A program made the translations under genes and the position numbers. This document shows, piece after piece, positions 18,098 to 26,028 of a stretch of DNA of 42,771 nt (within the stretch, counting starts at the first letter, position 1; each line of letters starts with the position of its first letter). The notes beneath the pieces are model-generated. The model worked only from the letters and a program-made list of their open reading frames with translations, was not told the DNA's origin and did not search any database. The stretch comes from a bacterium (GTDB lineage Bacteria > Acidobacteriota > HRBIN11 > JAKEFK01), in NCBI GenBank assembly GCA_022616075.1, contig JAKEFK010000364.1:1-42771 (forward strand). The letters are read 5' to 3'.

Positions 18098-18739
18098 TCA
18101 CTCCCGTTTCTTTTTTCTGGAATAGTATCGCCGGGATTTAGCGCGACTGCCGCAGCTTTGCATCTCACACCATCTTCGGCTTCTGTTCTTGCTGCGATCC
18201 AGAAACAGCCATGTGCAATTTTCTCCTTCACATTGTCGTAGTCTCAGAAGGTCCTGGTGTGACATTAACAGCCGAAGCGTGGATTCCAGAATTATGAACA
18301 AGAACCGATTCGCAGGCGTCTCCTCATTGCTGGACAGCAGCCTGTATCTGCCCCGATCTCGTCGAACAGTCATCTGCATCATTGACCTGGATAGATGCCG
18401 TCTGATTCGTTTGAGGGCCCGTGAGTCTATGGGATGGTTTCTCGAAATCGCAAAAAACATACTGTAAATGGAATTACGAAGCTTTTGAGTTTCCTGCAAA
18501 AATCTTTCGGCTTCACCAGGACGTTTGCGCGACTCATAAAGAATGGAGCGTGCATCCTTTGCGTTCAGTATCCCCGCTCTCCGCGCCCAGATAACAAGAT
18601 CTTTCATCTCCTTTAATTCTTCCCTGGGATCTGAAGCATTATAGTTGTGCACCGTGTTGAGAAAATCCAACGACAGCGACCCGGCAATAAAACGTATATC
18701 CATCTCAAAAATAGTAACACTCCCGGGGATTTTGGTCAT
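18098..18739 (-). CDS. CGNR zinc-finger / ABATE-domain protein
   Basis: This 213-residue protein has an N-terminal ABATE-type segment, GSLSLDFLNTVHNY (putative stress-induced transcription regulator family). It ends in the CGNR zinc finger: CEGENC, a DRSKNRSRRWC core and CEMQSCGSR. The fourth signature reads CGSR instead of CGNR; all four cysteines are kept. It probably binds DNA and acts as a regulator. An alternative start at 18703 (MDIRFIAG) fits family N termini and lies 7 nt after a TACTAT -10-like hexamer; the longer start at 18739 has an AAGG upstream. It is divergent from the membrane protein gene. Confidence 0.85.
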   Translation of the reverse strand: MTKIPGSVTIFEMDIRFIAGSLSLDFLNTVHNYNASDPREELKEMKDLVIWARRAGILNAKDARSILYESRKRPGEAERFLQETQKLRNSIYSMFFAISRNHPIDSRALKRIRRHLSRSMMQMTVRRDRGRYRLLSSNEETPANRFLFIILESTLRLLMSHQDLLRLRQCEGENCTWLFLDRSKNRSRRWCEMQSCGSRAKSRRYYSRKKKRE

Positions 18740-18786
18740 TGAAAACCTTGGCGATCACTGCGAATGAAGGGTTCTCATTGAATTAC

Positions 18787-18829
18787 TGAAAACAGTTCAT
18801 TCGACAATTCTTCATGGCTGCTCTAACCT
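18787..18829 (+). promoter_or_regulatory. Candidate promoter of the membrane protein gene (shared class)
   Basis: Box TGAAAACA (18787-18794), 6 nt (GTTCAT), -35 TCGACA (18801-18806), 17 nt and -10 TAACCT (18824-18829), about 50 nt ahead of the start codon. Confidence 0.55.
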
Positions 18830-18880
18830 GTGAAAGCGGCGCGGTGATAAGCCGATGATCGGCAAAGAGACGTTCGATAT

Positions 18881-19672
18881 ATGGATTTTCAGATTGTCTT
18901 GCTGAAATTGGTATTGACTCCGCTGCTGATCGCCGCTGTAACTCTGGTTGGCCGCAGATGGGGTCCAAAAGTTAGTGGGTTATTCATTGGACTTCCACTG
19001 ACATCCGGGCCCGTTTCCATCTTTCTTGCAGTGGAACAGGGTCCGGAGTTTGCTGCCCGCGCCTCGGAAGGAGCAATCCTGGGCCTCGGTTCTGTTGCAA
19101 TGTTTTGTTACGGCTATAGCATGGCAGCCAAGCAAAAGACGTGGACACGCAGCGCACTGATCGGTTTATTGTTTTATTTTTGTGCAACTTTCGTTTTGCG
19201 GGAAATATCGTTATCTTTGCCACTCTCTTTCATCTTGATTTGCCTCATCTTGAGCCTGGTTCTTTTGTTTTTCCCCACGCCTACGGACGCGATTACGATC
19301 ATTCGTTCTCCCAACTGGGATATTCCTGTTCGAATGTTGGTCGCAACTTCCATGGTGCTTTTCCTTACAGGATTCGCACGGCTGCTCGGTCCTTCTTTGA
19401 GTGGACTCTTGTCGCCGTTCCCAGTCTTTGCTCTGATTCTTTCTGGCTTCTCGCAAACTCTGGAAGGTCCGGGTGCAGCGATTCGGCTTCTGCGAAGCGT
19501 TGTAATCGGAACGTTTGCATTCGCAATATTCTTTTTGGTTGTGGCGGTTGCTATTTCCCGCTTTGGATTGTTATTCACTTATCTGTCTGCACTGCTATCT
19601 GCGCTTGCTGTAAGCTCGGTTTCTTTACTGCTAATTCAAAAGTCTTCTTTGATGAAAATCGTTTCGCGTTAG
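18881..19672 (+). CDS. Polytopic inner-membrane protein of unknown function
   Basis: This 263-residue protein has about eight predicted transmembrane helices. It opens with the conserved-looking stretch VGRRWGPKVSGLFIGLPLTS followed by GPVSIFLAVEQG. A similar second half (LLGPSLSGLLSPFPVFALIL, then GFSQTLEGPGAA) suggests an internal duplication of a small repeat built around a GP-x-x-SGLL motif. Such two-fold repeats are common in transporters, but I do not recognise a named family. The next gene on the other strand converges on it. The start at 18881 has a weak AAAGAG upstream. No soluble domain is seen. Confidence 0.75.
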   Translation: MDFQIVLLKLVLTPLLIAAVTLVGRRWGPKVSGLFIGLPLTSGPVSIFLAVEQGPEFAARASEGAILGLGSVAMFCYGYSMAAKQKTWTRSALIGLLFYFCATFVLREISLSLPLSFILICLILSLVLLFFPTPTDAITIIRSPNWDIPVRMLVATSMVLFLTGFARLLGPSLSGLLSPFPVFALILSGFSQTLEGPGAAIRLLRSVVIGTFAFAIFFLVVAVAISRFGLLFTYLSALLSALAVSSVSLLLIQKSSLMKIVSR

Positions 19673-19723
19673 CGCTCGATACAAAATTGAAATGGATGAT
19701 CCGAGTGGCTTTCTAGTCAGGCT

Positions 19724-20413
19724 TTAACTGGCTGGTTTCCACTGATCGGCTGCAGGGTCCCAGAATGGTCCTGTTAGACCGGTTTCTGCAAATATCCTGA
19801 CCATCTCATCGGGAGCAGGACGGCGCGATTCGGTTGTTAGTCTGTTTTCATACCAGCGGATGGCAAGGTGCCACAACTGGTCCGGATTTACCAGTGGTCT
19901 TCTTGGGATTTCCCTTGTTTTACACCATTGATTCAATGTCTCTTCCGACCGGAAGAGCAACATCGTGGCTCAGGTATAGAAAATATCGTTCCACCAATGC
20001 GCAGCGGGAACTGCAAAGTGAATCACGCATGGTTCCGGAACCGGCCTTCCATTCTTTACTTCGACTGTAATGGGCAATCCTGTCTGTGCATCGGAGGCTT
20101 TCACCATGCCGTCCTCATGCAATGCGGCAAGCACTCCAAACGCATCCCACACGCAGTTCGAGTAGTAGGACTTTCCCTTTACTTCCGTAAGAAAGGATGT
20201 TGGAATGCCGGAGAAGGGGGGAGCCATTCGAATGCGGGTCGGGTCTCCGGGTTCCGGCACGAGCAGTCGCCTTTTATGAAGCCGTTCAAACGCACCGAGC
20301 ACCTCTTTTACGTTGCTGTTTACCTTAGCAGCTATGTCCATTGCCGTGGGCATTTTCGTCGTTTCTACGATCGTTTGATAAATCGTCAATTTCACTGATG
20401 TTTCAAAGTCCAT
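19724..20413 (-). CDS. Organomercurial-lyase (MerB)-like selenoprotein, TGA read as Sec148
   Basis: The frame runs 147 codons, meets a TGA (19970-19972) and continues 81 residues to the stop at 19724. Joined, it gives a 229-residue protein colinear with the alkylmercury lyase family: N-terminal helical domain, MAPPFSGIPTSF, NCVWDAFG, HFAVPAAHWWNDI, then T-U-ATMLLFRS, and the terminal GLTGPFW. Family members usually have Cys at the TGA site. By alignment with MerB, Cys87 and Asp90 match catalytic Cys96 and Asp99, and Sec148 matches catalytic Cys159. A hairpin after the TGA fits a bacterial SECIS, and selD in this window is itself a Sec gene. GGAGG precedes the ATG; the gene lies 35 bp after the cysteine-desulfurase-like gene. 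Natural substrate is unknown; a C-Hg or other C-metal bond is inferred. Confidence 0.85.
19940..19972 (-). promoter_or_regulatory. Sec UGA and bacterial SECIS-like hairpin
   Basis: Right after the TGA (19970-19972), 12 nt are followed by a perfect 7-bp stem (CTCTTCC / GGAAGAG) closing a GGUC loop. The first loop G is preceded by 19 nt after the UGA, within the reported 16-37 nt window for bacterial SECIS elements with a G among the first two loop bases. Confidence 0.75.
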
Positions 20414-20448
20414 CGATGAACCTCCTCATTTCAAGTCCATCAGCGAGT

Positions 20449-21741
20449 CTAAATTACTCTTGAATCCGGAGCGCGTTTCAACAAATTCACAGTATGATCG
20501 ATTTCATCGATTGTGTTGTAATGAACCGCGCCGAGCCGTACAGCTCCGCCGGTCCCTTCGAGCCCCAGACGCTGCATCAGCGCGGGCGCGTAATAGTTAC
20601 CGGACCACGCGAATACTCCGTTTTCTGCAAGATGGGCAGCAGTCTGATCAGGACTCATTCTGGGCCATGTGAAGCAGACTGTCGGCACTCGCTCATGGAT
20701 TCTGTTCAGATCGGTGATTCCCCAAATCCGTAATCCGTCGATTTGTTGTAACCCTTCGATCATTCTCACCGTGAGTTTCTTTTCGAATTGGCGAATCGCC
20801 ATCATAGCTGCGATCAGTTGCCTTCTTTGAAAAGAACCTCCTGCGATTTCAACCGCATAAGTCTCACCAAAACGCCGGCCCAGAGTTTCCAGATATTTTA
20901 CAACTGCAACAAGCGCTGCGAGACCTTCGCTATTCTTCGCGCCCGTTTCGAATTTGTATGGGGGATCCTTTTGTGCAGGGCTGACATTCTCAGCAGGAAG
21001 CTGATCCAGTAGCTCCTGCCGTCCGTAAAGCACACCAACATGAGGACCGAAGAACTTGTATGCTGAGCACACAAGAAAATCACACTGAAGCGATTGCACA
21101 TCCAGCGGCGCATGCGGTACATATTGAACCGCATCCACAAATACCCATGCTCCGACTTCATGAGCTCTGGCTATTATGGGAGATAAATCATTTATGGTAC
21201 CAGTGGCGTTTGCAGCCAGTGTGACGGCAACAAGTTTGGTTTTAGGTTGAATCTTGCTCAGAAGATTCTCCAAGTTGAGAGTGCATTCGGGAATGTGAAT
21301 ATCGGCATATCGAATGACAGCGCCGCTTTCCCGCAAGGATTCCCACGGTGCAATATTTGCATCATGATCCAGCAACGTAACAATCACTTCATCGCCCGCG
21401 CGTATCAGTTTTTTTATTGATCGAGAGAGCTGGAAAGTAAGAGAGGTCATGTTTGGCCCAAACACAATTTCATCCGCGGAAGCAGCTCCCAAAAGGTTAG
21501 CCATTCCGATTCTTGCTTGTTCCCAAATTTCGCGCGTTCGGCGGCTTGTCAGGAACATACCGTCACCATAAGCATTCGACATCGACCAGTACTGTCGATA
21601 GGCGTCGATGACCATCTGCGGTACCTGTGAACCGGCAGGATTGTCAAGATAGATAACCGGCATTCCTTTGTATTTCATTTTGAGAGAAGGAAACATCTCG
21701 CGGACCGTGGAAAAATCTGGCGGCGAGGTTTTCCCTTGCAT
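20449..21741 (-). CDS. Cysteine desulfurase-like class V aminotransferase (VC1184 subfamily)
   Basis: This is a 430-residue PLP enzyme of aminotransferase class V, closest in style to the cysteine desulfurase-like TIGR01976 group. Visible features are YLDNPAGSQVPQ at the N terminus, TLLDHDANIAPW, VFVDAVQYVPHAP (cofactor Asp and Gln), the PLP lysine in SAYKFFGPHVG, and the C-terminal GNYYAPALMQRLG with VRLGAVHYNT. The subfamily lacks the usual persulfide-bearing cysteine loop of IscS/SufS, so its exact reaction is uncertain: desulfurase, deselenase or another C-S lyase. It is the first gene of an operon with the Sec-containing MerB-like gene, so it could handle sulfur or selenium for it. A decayed copy of its 3' end lies at about 35300-35510. 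Confidence 0.85.
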   Translation of the reverse strand: MQGKTSPPDFSTVREMFPSLKMKYKGMPVIYLDNPAGSQVPQMVIDAYRQYWSMSNAYGDGMFLTSRRTREIWEQARIGMANLLGAASADEIVFGPNMTSLTFQLSRSIKKLIRAGDEVIVTLLDHDANIAPWESLRESGAVIRYADIHIPECTLNLENLLSKIQPKTKLVAVTLAANATGTINDLSPIIARAHEVGAWVFVDAVQYVPHAPLDVQSLQCDFLVCSAYKFFGPHVGVLYGRQELLDQLPAENVSPAQKDPPYKFETGAKNSEGLAALVAVVKYLETLGRRFGETYAVEIAGGSFQRRQLIAAMMAIRQFEKKLTVRMIEGLQQIDGLRIWGITDLNRIHERVPTVCFTWPRMSPDQTAAHLAENGVFAWSGNYYAPALMQRLGLEGTGGAVRLGAVHYNTIDEIDHTVNLLKRAPDSRVI

Positions 21742-21758
21742 GTGTGTTTATCCAAAAC

Positions 21759-21801
21759 ATTTTAATCAGCGGGTGGCTCATCAAGAAATAAATTCTTTGC
21801 A
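21759..21801 (-). promoter_or_regulatory. Candidate promoter of the desulfurase/MerB-like operon
   Basis: On the minus strand, box TGCAAAGA is followed by 6 nt (ATTTAT), a weak -35 TTCTTG, 17 nt and -10 TAAAAT (21759-21764), 17 nt before the ATG. The same box variant occurs in the divergent R1 promoter. Confidence 0.45.
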
Positions 21802-21861
21802 TCATGATGATTAACGTAACTCATTGCCAATCAAACTTTCGAAACATAGCTACGCCAGTTC

Positions 21862-21927
21862 GATGATCATTACTCATCGTTGTTATGCAAAGAATCCATT
21901 TGTACGTCATCACCGGATTTCTACAAT
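21862..21927 (+). repeat. Intergenic element R1 carrying the cystathionine-enzyme promoter
   Basis: This is a partial, diverged copy of the R element found at four places. It contains TGTTATGCAAAGAATCCATTT-like sequence, then TTGTAC (21900-21905), 16 nt and -10 TACAAT (21922-21927), all aligned with R3 and R4. The -10 is 6 nt before the ATG of a nine-codon minicistron. Confidence 0.55.
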
Positions 21928-21933
21928 AAAGCT

Positions 21934-21963
21934 ATGCACAAAGAGTCAGGAGAAAATGAATGA
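21934..21963 (+). CDS. Possible nine-residue leader minicistron
   Basis: An ATG 6 nt after the TACAAT -10 opens MHKESGENE and stops in a TGA that overlaps the next start (ATGA). The minicistron contains the AGGAG Shine-Dalgarno (21948-21952) of the following gene. It would be translated leaderless and couple to the downstream start. It may be incidental. Confidence 0.3.
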   Translation: MHKESGENE

Positions 21964-23102
21964 GCAACTACAGGATTGAAACGATTGCAATTCACGAAGG
22001 AGAATCAAGAGTCGATGGAGCAGTGGTTTTCCCCATATTTCAAACGGCGAATTTTGAAAGCCCTCTGGACTCCCATGATCTGCGATACATCCGTTACTAC
22101 AACACTCCGAATCAGGAATTGCTACATAAGAAGTTAGCCGCGCTGGAAAATGGGGAGGCGGGGCTTGTGACGAGCAGTGGCATGGCTGCGATCAGCACTC
22201 TCCTCTTAACGTTCTTACCGGCAGGAAGCCATATCCTGGCTCAAGACAAACTATTCGCTGGAACTCACACGTTTTTCAGTAAGGATTTTCCGAAATTGGG
22301 CCTGGCTTACTCACTGGTTGACGGAACGAAACCGGAGACATGGAAGTCACATTTAAAAAACAACACCCGGATCTTTTATGCCGAAAGCATTGGGAATCCG
22401 CTTCTGGATGTTCCGGATCTTGAAGCGATCGTTTCATTCTCAAAAGAACATGGATTGATTACGGTCATCGATAATACCTTTGCATCGCCTGTAAATTTTA
22501 AACCGATCGATATAGGGTTTGATTTCGTTGTTCATAGCTGCACGAAATATCTGAATGGTCATTCTGATATCGTGAGCGGCGTCGTAGTTGGAAAGGCAAG
22601 TGCTGTAGAACAGGTGAGGGATCGTGCTCTTCATCTGGGTGGCTGCCTGGATCCTCATGCCGCTTTCCTTTTGAATCGTGGATTGAAAACTGTCGTGCTG
22701 AGAGTGCTCTGGCAAAATGCTAATGCGCTCAAATTGGCTCACTTTCTGTCTTCGCAACCTGCAGTGAAAGGAGTGTATTATCCTGGACTCGAATCGCACA
22801 CGGGCCATGAGAGAGCCAAACGGTTATTCAAAGGCTACGGTGGAATGCTCAGCTTCGAACTGAAGAATGAAGCTCACCTGAACGATTTCCTGACGCAATT
22901 GCAAATACCAATTCTTGCCGGCAGCCTGGGTGCGGTAGAGACGTTAATCACGCTTCCTGCAAGAACCACGCATTCCCGAATGTCACGCGAAGACCGGCTG
23001 CGCGCCGGGATTTCTGATAGTTTGATCCGGGTCTCCGTTGGGATCGAAAATCCTGATGATTTGGTCGAAGACTTCCAGGGCGCTTTTAGAAAAATCCATT
23101 GA
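21960..23102 (+). CDS. Cystathionine gamma-synthase/lyase family PLP enzyme
   Basis: This is a 380-residue member of the Cys/Met-metabolism PLP family. The cofactor lysine is Lys196 in SCTKYLNGHSD. Other signatures are ESIGNPLLDVPDL, VIDNTFASP and the C-terminal LPARTTHSRMS, followed by the substrate-carboxylate arginine in RVSVGIEN. Members act as cystathionine synthase, cystathionine lyase or methionine gamma-lyase; sequence alone does not separate them. The gene is divergent from the desulfurase-like/MerB-like operon and is driven by the R1 promoter, with AGGAG at the right distance. C-S lyases of this family also cleave the selenium analogues, which would suit a Sec-using cell, but that link is inference. 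Confidence 0.88.
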   Translation: MSNYRIETIAIHEGESRVDGAVVFPIFQTANFESPLDSHDLRYIRYYNTPNQELLHKKLAALENGEAGLVTSSGMAAISTLLLTFLPAGSHILAQDKLFAGTHTFFSKDFPKLGLAYSLVDGTKPETWKSHLKNNTRIFYAESIGNPLLDVPDLEAIVSFSKEHGLITVIDNTFASPVNFKPIDIGFDFVVHSCTKYLNGHSDIVSGVVVGKASAVEQVRDRALHLGGCLDPHAAFLLNRGLKTVVLRVLWQNANALKLAHFLSSQPAVKGVYYPGLESHTGHERAKRLFKGYGGMLSFELKNEAHLNDFLTQLQIPILAGSLGAVETLITLPARTTHSRMSREDRLRAGISDSLIRVSVGIENPDDLVEDFQGAFRKIH

Positions 23103-23206
23103 CACAAACGCATCTATAACGGCATCGCAGATTGAACGCATTCATATACAATTTTGTTTTGACAGTTTGATGCCACCGCCTGCACTCTGCGTAAGAGTTT
23201 TTCTGT

Positions 23207-23583
23207 ATGTTCATTCCGACTTTGAAAGATGTATTTGATGCGTATAAGAGAATTCGAGATCGGCTTCCCCCTACGCCTCTACACCGCTATCCCGCTCTAG
23301 ACTCACTGCTCGATGCGAGCGTGCATATGAAACATGAGAACTACCAACCGATTGGCGCCTTTAAGATTCGCGGAGGCATCAATCTTGTCTCTCAGCTTTC
23401 CGATCCGGAGCGACAGGCAGGTGTGAACTCTACTTGGAGAAGGCAAAAACGCTGGCTGAGCCTACCGGCGCCGCATCGCTGGCAGCTGCATTGAAGCTGC
23501 GCGAACGATTGCGACGACGCAAAGTGGCTTTGATCCTTAGCGGAGGAAATATCTCACCCGAGCAACTTCGATCGATACTCTGA
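23207..23583 (+). pseudogene. Threonine dehydratase remnant with large internal deletion
   Basis: The N-terminal part reads FDAYKRIRDRLPPTPLHRYP, then MKHENYQPIGAFKIRGG, the PLP-lysine region of threonine/serine dehydratases. After GV (about 23425) the frame jumps to the C-terminal part, YLEKAKTLAEPTGAASLAAA with ALILSGGNISPEQL, and stops at 23583. Roughly 200 central residues are missing and the junction shifts frame. About 50 bp of the C-terminal part is nearly identical to the fragment at 29745-29944. The protein cannot be functional. Confidence 0.85.
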
Positions 23584-23628
23584 TATACGGGAAAAAGAAT
23601 GCAGGAACCCGAGCTTCTGCGCCATCCA

Positions 23629-23813
23629 GATTTTCAAGGAAAATGCAGAGTCTTTTCCCTGACGATCCGAATGTATACGATTCTTCAGGGGATGCATCTT
23701 TGGTCAAAGGAGACCGGAAGGAAGCGATTCGCTATTACCAGAAACCCCTGGAGATAGATCCATTCAAAACAAGCGCGTTAGAGATTCTAAGACACCTGGA
23801 AGGAACGAATTGA
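23629..23813 (+). pseudogene. Remnant of a TPR-containing hydrolase C terminus
   Basis: Two frames joined by a one-base shift at 23657-23660 give FKENAESFP, then DDPNVYDSSGDASLVKGDRK and EAIRYYQKPLEIDP. That is a tetratricopeptide repeat of the type ending many acidobacterial serine hydrolases. The upstream catalytic domain is absent, so this is a fragment. The in-frame TGA at the junction is best explained by the shift, not by Sec. Confidence 0.7.
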
Positions 23814-23821
23814 GCAAACAA

Positions 23822-23919
23822 ATCCATCCAATCTTTGGCTCACTCGAACGCCAAAATGTTTTCCATGACTGCGGCTAATCGTTGTTATGCAAACAATCAA
23901 TTTGTGACATGATCAATGG
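23822..23919 (+). repeat. Intergenic element R2, orphaned
   Basis: About 100 bp nearly identical to R3 (29945-30050): ATCCAATCTTTGGCT, then TTCCATGACTGCGGCTAATC, TGCAAACA and TTGTGA. The copy breaks off after ATCAATGG, just before the -10 position, and joins a transporter-gene relic. It has no intact gene to drive. Confidence 0.8.
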
Positions 23920-24010
23920 TTAACCGGCATTCAAATGATTGCGTCGATCCTGTTTTATCTTCCCAAGTACCTCCGCGCGGGCGAGATCCTCGCGCGACTT
24001 TGATCACATG
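23919..24010 (+). pseudogene. Deletion-derived relic of the MFS transporter gene
   Basis: A stretch of 37 bp from CATTCAAATGATTGCG on is identical to 32626-32662 inside the MFS gene. It then jumps to TACCTCCGCGC and ACTTTGATCACATGA, which match the end of that gene (about 32994-33033). About 345 bp is missing internally, and everything 5' of the first segment is gone. The following 140 bp to 24149 hold nothing I recognise. Confidence 0.8.
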
Positions 24011-24149
24011 ACAGGCAGAGCGAATCAGCGCTTCGAGAAAATCCGCGGCCTTAGCAGGAAAACGGAAGCAGGTACTCCTCCCGACAAGACCGCAACGGAT
24101 GCAGGCAAAGCCCGTTTTGGGATAGGGCTTCAATTCTGATATCTCCTGA

Positions 24150-24920
24150 TCAAGAGCTGTACCCCAGAAGCCGCTTGATCTTATGGCTGTAACTGCGGGA
24201 CATCATTACACGTGACTGATCCTTCATTATCAAAACGTAGTCCCCATGAAAAAGCGGATCCATTTGCTTCACATGATCAAGGTTTACTATGTAAGACTTG
24301 TGTACTCTCTGAAAGGGAGGTGATGGAAGTTGTTCTAAGATTTCTGAGAGCGACATTCGACATATGTGACTTTCTTTCCCTTTGCGAATGCAGCTGGAGT
24401 GCTCCTTCGCCTCGATCCAGCCAATTTCGGATAGTCTCAAAACAACGATTCTTCCATTTTCTTTGAAGCTGAATGTTCTATCCTGCGATACCAGCTTCTC
24501 CATGATTGCGACAAATCGTTTTGTGACATCTGCAGTTTTTCCCTGGCTGATCACAGTCTCTGCTCTGGTAACTGCTTTTTTGATTCGCTCCTTGCTAAAT
24601 GGCTTCATGACATAATCAACAGCAGCCACTTCGAAAGCCTGAATCGCGAAGTTGTCAAATGCCGTTACGAAGATGATTGCGGGAATATTCTGCATTTCCG
24701 AAACACTGGAAAGCACCTCGAAACCATTTTTTCCGGGCATTTGAATGTCCAGGAAAACAATGTCTGGATTGTGCTTCAGGATCATGGAAACTGTTTCTTC
24801 ACCATCTTCGGCTTCGGCAATCACTCGGAGCTCGGGTATATCTGAGAGCATGCGACGAAGACGTCTTCTCGCGACGCGCTCATCGTCGGCTATCATCACA
24901 TCAAGATATTGACTGGTCAT
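24150..24920 (-). CDS. LytTR-family response regulator
   Basis: I use the ATG at 24920 (MTSQYLDVMIADDE), not the longer frame that extends into the kinase gene. The 256-residue product has a CheY-like receiver with acidic pocket ADDE and phospho-acceptor Asp58 in VFLDIQMPGKNG, and the FVTAFD and MKPF switch residues. A LytTR DNA-binding domain (~150-250) carries FQRVHKSYIVNL and GDYVLIMKD. It regulates transcription when phosphorylated by the partner kinase. The start codon lies inside the last 20 bp of the kinase gene, indicating translational coupling. The target genes are not known; the divergent peptidase gene is a candidate. Confidence 0.92.
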   Translation of the reverse strand: MTSQYLDVMIADDERVARRRLRRMLSDIPELRVIAEAEDGEETVSMILKHNPDIVFLDIQMPGKNGFEVLSSVSEMQNIPAIIFVTAFDNFAIQAFEVAAVDYVMKPFSKERIKKAVTRAETVISQGKTADVTKRFVAIMEKLVSQDRTFSFKENGRIVVLRLSEIGWIEAKEHSSCIRKGKESHICRMSLSEILEQLPSPPFQRVHKSYIVNLDHVKQMDPLFHGDYVLIMKDQSRVMMSRSYSHKIKRLLGYSS

Positions 24921-25995
24921 GGTCTGAAGATCGGATCGGGATGCGGATCGTGACGGAGAATTGATTTGCCGGTAAAGTTTCATAATGCAGGCAGTTGTCG
25001 GAACCATACAAACGAAGAAGCCGTTCCCGTGTGTTGGAAAGTCCAACCCCCGTTCCACACTTGTTGCTGGAAGAGTTTGTGTTGTTCAGTACATTCAACA
25101 CGAGGGTCGAGTTTTCTACGGTCGCGGAAAGACCGATTTGGCAAACGTCGTTCCTGGACGCTACTCCGTGCTTCAGCGCGTTTTCCACCAGCGGCTGAAG
25201 AATCAGGCTTGGCACCTTTGTCTTCATTGTTTCCGGACCAATGGACATTTCAACTCGAAGCCGATCTTCAAAACGTGCACGCTGGATGGACAGATAAAGA
25301 TGTAGAAGCTCGAGCTCTTCAGCCAATGAGATTTCTTCCTCTTTTGACGACTTTACGGTACGCCGTAACAGTTCCGCAAGAGAAACAAGCATTTGATCTG
25401 CTGTATCCGCCTGGTCATGAATCAGCTCGGAAATCGTATTGAGTGTGTTATATAAAAAGTGAGGCTGAAGCTGAATTTTCAATGTTTCCAGCTCGGCTCT
25501 TGCCAGACGGACTTTTAATTCTCCAGCTTCTCTTTGCTGATCCAACATTCTTTGATAGAAAATGAGCCCGTGACATGCCATTACGATTAAAAAATAGATC
25601 ATCACTCTCCAGGGTGTTCTCATCAGAAACAGCTCCATGAAAACGGACGAAAATGGAGGAGTCTGAACTCGAATGATTTGCGCGAATACCCAGGAAAGGA
25701 CCAGATTCGATGCCGCATGCGCCATTGCTACGCATATACCTATGAAAAAATGTAACAAGAAGTTTCTGACGATATGGGGAGCTTGAATCGGAAAATTCCT
25801 GACAAAACGGAGGATCGGCAAAGACAATAGAGCCCACAAAATCCAGCTGGGCATCTCCCAGACCATCAACATTTTTATGCTCGGCAAATCCCCATTCGTG
25901 TAGCTGAGTAGTGCATCAACATCAAAAAGGAAACCAACGAACATCCAGCAAGCAAGAATCAGTACGGTGCTTCTCCAACGACTTTTGATACTCAT
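24901..25995 (-). CDS. LytS/YehU-type sensor histidine kinase
   Basis: This 364-residue membrane kinase has four N-terminal transmembrane helices (residues ~8-155), a short coiled coil, and the His_kinase domain. Phospho-acceptor His179 lies in LKIQLQPHFLYNTLN. The C-terminal HATPase domain has VENALKHG (N box) and GTGVGLSNTRERL (G box). This architecture is the usual partner of LytTR regulators, which follows in the same operon. No extracellular sensing domain is seen, so the signal is probably sensed in the membrane. A -10-like TAAGAT lies 7 nt before the start codon, suggesting a leaderless mRNA. Confidence 0.92.
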   Translation of the reverse strand: MSIKSRWRSTVLILACWMFVGFLFDVDALLSYTNGDLPSIKMLMVWEMPSWILWALLSLPILRFVRNFPIQAPHIVRNFLLHFFIGICVAMAHAASNLVLSWVFAQIIRVQTPPFSSVFMELFLMRTPWRVMIYFLIVMACHGLIFYQRMLDQQREAGELKVRLARAELETLKIQLQPHFLYNTLNTISELIHDQADTADQMLVSLAELLRRTVKSSKEEEISLAEELELLHLYLSIQRARFEDRLRVEMSIGPETMKTKVPSLILQPLVENALKHGVASRNDVCQIGLSATVENSTLVLNVLNNTNSSSNKCGTGVGLSNTRERLLRLYGSDNCLHYETLPANQFSVTIRIPIRSSDHDQSIS

Positions 25996-26028
25996 TTGCT
26001 AAATCTTACCATCGTACCGTAAGGCCAT

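Noticed and set aside
23650-23663. In-frame TGA in the TPR remnant as another selenocysteine codon
   Set aside because: The sequence before and after the TGA lies in different frames of the same repeat, so a one-base shift explains it; there is no Cys at this position in TPRs and no hairpin follows.
23897-24133. Minus-strand 78-codon ORF as a gene
   Set aside because: It is antisense to the R2/MFS relic and has no recognisable family.
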